The notes beneath the pieces are model-generated. The model was given only the letters and a program-made list of their open reading frames with translations. It had not been told where the DNA came from and searched no databases. A DNA stretch of 10,887 nt from Phoronis ovalis (lineage: Eukaryota; Phoronida; Phoronidae), in the NCBI GenBank assembly GCA_028565635.1, contig JAOXYB010058768.1, positions 1 to 10,887 on the forward strand, in the 5' to 3' direction. The position numbers and the translations under genes were made by a program. This document shows, piece by piece, positions 8,027-10,887 of this stretch (position 1 is the first letter of the stretch; each line of letters begins with the position of its first letter).

Positions 8027-9410
8027 ATCTATGTTTGAGGATGAGTCTGGTACACCATATAAGGGTACTAAATCAGCTGCTTTACAATTTTTTCTTAATA
8101 GATATCCTGAAGCCTTTAGCAGTGACATGAATGATGAAATAGATGCAATCGTGATAGATGCTATGTTTTTAGTAAACTTGACACCTTTAGCTTCACAAAA
8201 AACACTTGATGACTATTTTTCGAAACAAAGTTTATAATTATTTTCAAAATAAGCATATAAAGGAAGTTCATCTTTGTTTAGATAACCAGGACCAAAACAA
8301 TATTTCACTAAAAAGTATAGAAAGACCAAGACGGTTATGTGTATCCCAAACAACAGACCAGCATTTGTATGCAATAGAATGTAAAACAGTAAGTAAAAAT
8401 GACAGATTACCTAATAACTGGAAAAAAATCATTAGCATTCCTGAAAATAAAAGATTATTAGTTAATTGTTATAGCAAGGTTATGTTACAAGTAATGTTTT
8501 AGGGCCTAATCAGTTATTAATAGTTAGTGGAGGTTCTAATGGTTTAGCAAAAGTTGCTTCCAGTGAAGGTATTTTCGATATTGCACTTTATAACCATAAC
8601 CACTTTGAAGGTGACACAATGGTATGGCTTCATAGTTATGTCGCACCCACAAAGTTTGTAGTTATTGAATCGCCAGATAATGACATTTATCATATAGGGT
8701 TACCAATCCAGCAATTGTGCTCAGGAAAAAAAAATCTTTGTTAAAACTAGTCTTAAATCTGGTCGGGAAAATCAATTTTTGAATTTATCGAAATTAATAG
8801 ACAACATGCAGAAAGATGTTTTGCTTCAAGGTTTAGAAAAGGATGATATTCCAACAATATTTCAAGCACTCTATGTAACATCTGGGTGTGATTATACTTC
8901 TTATTTTCATGATTATGGAAAGAAAAAATTCCTTAATGTCTTTTATAGACATGCATCATTTATATGTGGAAAAAATAGTTTAGGAGGGTGCTTAAGTAAC
9001 TTCAGTATTGTTGATTATAAAAGAGGGTTATTAGCATTTTTTAGACTTATTGGTTGTGTATTCCTGAAGTCATGTTACCTTGCTATTATTGAAATATCAT
9101 AGACTGGAGATCCAGCAACTATATACAGTCATTACAGTTCCGAGTCCAAATCCAGTTTAGAGAATCACCTTGTGTGGCTTAATGAAATCAGGAATGCTTT
9201 ATTTGATAGGGCCTCTTCAGAGGAATACTTTTTACCTCCTAGTAGTGCATTAGAACTACATTGGAAACGTTGTTGTTTAGTATTGCAGACATGGGAGAGG
9301 CAGATTTGCCTGCACTGTTTCCAGCTAATTTTGAAAATTGGGGGTACACAGTTAATGAAAACAGACAATTAAAGTTAGTTGTAGATACCGAGGAGAATTT
9401 AGAAATATAG
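8019..9410 (+). pseudogene. FEN1/XPG-like (PIN-like) structure-specific nuclease domain
   Basis: Motifs match the FEN1/XPG acidic set in order. IVIDAMFLVN has Asp codon 8157. HLCLDNQ, with an ERPRR basic patch after it, has Asp codon 8281 and corresponds to FEN1 VFDG. FEGDTMVW (Glu 8607, Asp 8613) matches the EAE helix. SPDNDIYHIG (Asp 8676, 8682) matches the DxD strand. SGCDYTSYF (Asp 8890) followed by DYGKKKFL matches the GxDY plus helix-two-turn-helix of FEN1. HWKRCCLVLQTW (about 9259-9294) is the family's conserved tail. Lesions: frame changes near 8016-8024, 8216-8230, 8485-8500, nine A at 8726-8734, TAG 9100-9102, and 9292-9297. Known FEN1 enzymes cut branched DNA with two metal ions; the same chemistry for this family is inference. 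Confidence 0.65.
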
Positions 9411-9688
9411 ACCGTGACTTAAAGTTATGGACTTCAGGTTGTGGGTGTATTAAAAGTGGGTGCCAATCAAGAAACTGCAAGTGTAGAAAATTAGGAAAAA
9501 CATGTGGGCCTGGTTGTAAATGTGGTGTCATGTGTACAAACAAATGTATAATAGGTAGGAATATCATAAATGACCAGGAAACTGAAGAGTTAAACCCTAA
9601 TTCAGATGATGACAACCATTCTGAAGATGAACAGGAAAGTGATGAGGATGATTTAGAGGAGTCTCTAGCTTTAATGGAATTATATTAA
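9404..9688 (+). pseudogene. C-terminal CXC (tesmin/TSO1-like) domain with acidic tail
   Basis: Ninety-four codons ending at TAA 9686-9688. Ten cysteines (9440 to 9545) follow CxC-x4-C-x4-CxC-x6-C-x3-CxC-x3-C-x3-C, including SGCGCIKSGC and CGPGCKC. This is the hallmark of one CXC repeat of the tesmin/TSO1/LIN54 type, which binds zinc and DNA (CHR-like sites in LIN54). Only one repeat is present, where LIN54-type regulators have two. An Asp/Glu-rich tail (about 9605-9660) follows. The preceding segment reads in another frame and stops at 9408-9410, so this piece was joined to it before a frame change near 9400. Likely role in the intact protein is DNA targeting (inference). Confidence 0.8.
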
Positions 9689-9852
9689 AGATGCAGGCAT
9701 CGTTACTGTTATTCATATTGTATTTATTGTAACTTTTAATAGATATATTTATCTTTTATTGCAAAGTATTATATATAATTATAAATTTACATATTTATTT
9801 GTTTATATTTTTTTGTATTGGTGTTAGCTTTGAAGGTATTTCAGGATGTGAT

Positions 9853-9858
9853 AATAAA
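9853..9858 (+). promoter_or_regulatory. possible polyadenylation signal AATAAA
   Basis: AATAAA lies about 165 bases after the TAA that ends the CXC domain, in very AT-rich sequence where such a hexamer is easily met by chance. Position and strand fit a 3' end for the downstream gene. Confidence 0.3.
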
Positions 9859-10264
9859 TATGTTTTTTAACAAGGCGTTTAATTTGTAAAATCTATTTAT
9901 ATTGGTACATATAGCACTGTAATTGGTGTTTTATAATTGTCAAACAGTTTATACTAAACAGTTGATCAAATACACTTTACTTTGAAGCTTACTGGTAACT
10001 CCTGTGGCTTTTGGGTAAACTGAAAGTATTAATACAACTACGGTATCTAGAAAGAACAAAACCTTGCAAGTCATGCATTTTACTTTGCTTGTACTATTAT
10101 TATATGCAGTTGCATATTATTCTTTAGACCCAGAGCCATTTTGTTCTCATAATTTTGGGATTGTTTCTTTTTCAATTTTCAAACACTGATATATTGGAAA
10201 CGCTTTGAGTTACAGGTGCTAAATTTGAGGTATGGACTCATTTGGGAGGGGGCATAAAAAAATA

Positions 10265-10680
10265 AGGTCAGGGATCAAATTTCTAAAATTGCTTAAAACA
10301 TTCAAAAATTATTGTGTCCGGCTATACAAAGATCATTTTGATTTTTCCAGCGTTAAGGAGTCGGAAGGTCAGATTTTCTATTTTTAGCATGTTTTCGACC
10401 AGTTCTTACAGAAAATAGCTTGTAATTCGAGAACAGCTGGTGTTACAGGCTTGTAGTTTGACATGTGATGTCCATGGGGTGGGATGAGTTGACATTGAAG
10501 TCAAAATGTCAATTTGAGGAAGAAAGGTTAAAATCTTAAAATAATATGAAACTTCCAAAATTGATGTTTTTATATCCTGTTAAGGTCATCTACAATTATT
10601 TGGTACTCATGAGGTCAGAAGGTCAAAACAATTAATTCTTGATATTCGATAAAAAGTTCAAAAATGAAGTTAACAGGTCA
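10265..10680 (+). promoter_or_regulatory. cluster of six same-orientation AGGTCA motifs
   Basis: AGGTCA at 10265, 10366, 10583, 10612, 10620 and 10675, plus a related AGTTCA at 10655, all on the + strand. 10612 and 10620 form a direct repeat spaced by two bases (DR2), a known nuclear-receptor arrangement. It may be regulatory or may only be a residue of a degenerate repeat. Confidence 0.3.
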
Positions 10681-10887
10681 TTTATGGGTTATCTGAGCTG
10701 ACATAAGGGATCATCTCAAAAGTTATAACAATAACCACAAACGTATAGTGTTTAAGATAGGATTTAGGGGGTTAGTGAGATTTTTTCCCCTATCCATTTG
10801 CGAACCTAGTGGGTTCCGGGGGCAATATGTGGTGCTATTTCCTGCAATCTGGTGCATTCTGGAACTCTAATTTGCCATGACACACTG

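Larger units (their letters stand above)
4640..9688 (+). pseudogene. degenerate multidomain transposase-like / FEN1-like / CXC protein gene (whole remnant)
   Basis: About 5 kb without an intact frame but with continuous protein-family-like sequence. It belongs, from memory of the family, to long uncharacterised metazoan proteins annotated only for a C-terminal tesmin/TSO1-like CXC domain and present in many dispersed copies in marine invertebrate genomes. In-frame stops: TAA 5308, TAG 6008, TAG 7146, TGA 7431, TAG 9100. Frame changes lie near 4735-4741, 5540-5583, 6536-6541, 6673-6722, 6870-6895, 7857-7863, 8016-8024, 8216-8230, 8485-8500, 8726-8734, 9292-9297 and 9395-9404. After each lesion related sequence resumes within a few codons, which argues for decay of one gene rather than introns. 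Stops are of all three kinds, so codon reassignment does not explain them. The modules are listed separately below. Confidence 0.8.
9689..10887. other. 3' non-coding flank
   Basis: No coding sequence recognised. 9689-10000 is strongly AT-rich and could be 3' UTR. 10200-10700 is less AT-rich and carries repeated AGGTCA motifs. I found no clear terminal inverted repeat or target-site duplication matching the 5' flank, so the 3' edge of any mobile element is not defined. Confidence 0.5.

Noticed and set aside
9352-9615. Minus-strand frame of 87 codons opposite the CXC domain
   Set aside because: Antisense shadow of the Cys-rich domain, whose ten-cysteine spacing on the + strand is unmistakable.
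4640-9688. Stop-codon reassignment to explain the in-frame stops
   Set aside because: TAA, TAG and TGA all occur in-frame and there are about a dozen frame changes as well, so decay is simpler.
4640-9688. Introns between the ORF pieces
   Set aside because: Family-like sequence resumes within a few codons of each break, leaving no room for introns, and no paired splice signals are seen there.

Overview
Eukaryotic, most likely metazoan, nuclear DNA. It is AT-rich, has no bacterial gene organisation, and long protein-like stretches all run on the + strand. The protein families point to an animal whose genome is rich in transposon-derived genes, such as a marine invertebrate. That placement is inference; nothing here fixes the species. 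I see no intact gene, no tRNA or rRNA and no CRISPR array.

Layout: 1-443 is non-coding flank with a short degenerate repeat. 444-1006 is a broken NADAR-domain sequence (predicted NAD/ADP-ribose-derivative N-glycosidase). About 1080-2665 is a G-rich, C-poor, protein-coding minisatellite that encodes Gly/Met-rich decapeptides and contains a ~490-bp higher-order duplication. About 2665-3892 is an Asn/Ser/Lys-rich unique tail ending in what looks like a ubiquitin-like fold. 3893-4639 is non-coding. 4640-9688 is the decayed remains of one very long protein. In order it has an N-terminal Cys cluster, a helical region, a DUF6589-like (RNase H-like, transposase-like) core, a FEN1/XPG-type (PIN-like) nuclease domain with its acidic residues in the right order, and a C-terminal tesmin/TSO1-type CXC cysteine-rich domain with an acidic tail. 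9689-10887 is non-coding flank with a cluster of AGGTCA motifs.

Both halves are riddled with lesions. 4640-9688 alone has five in-frame stops and about a dozen frame changes, yet family-like sequence resumes directly in another frame after each. This is best read as a degenerate copy of a large two-gene mobile element or transposon-derived locus. The upstream gene (NADAR, repeats, Ubl-like) and downstream gene (transposase-like core, FEN1-like nuclease, CXC) share orientation, base composition and state of decay. Linking them as one element is inference; the domain calls rest on motifs read by eye.
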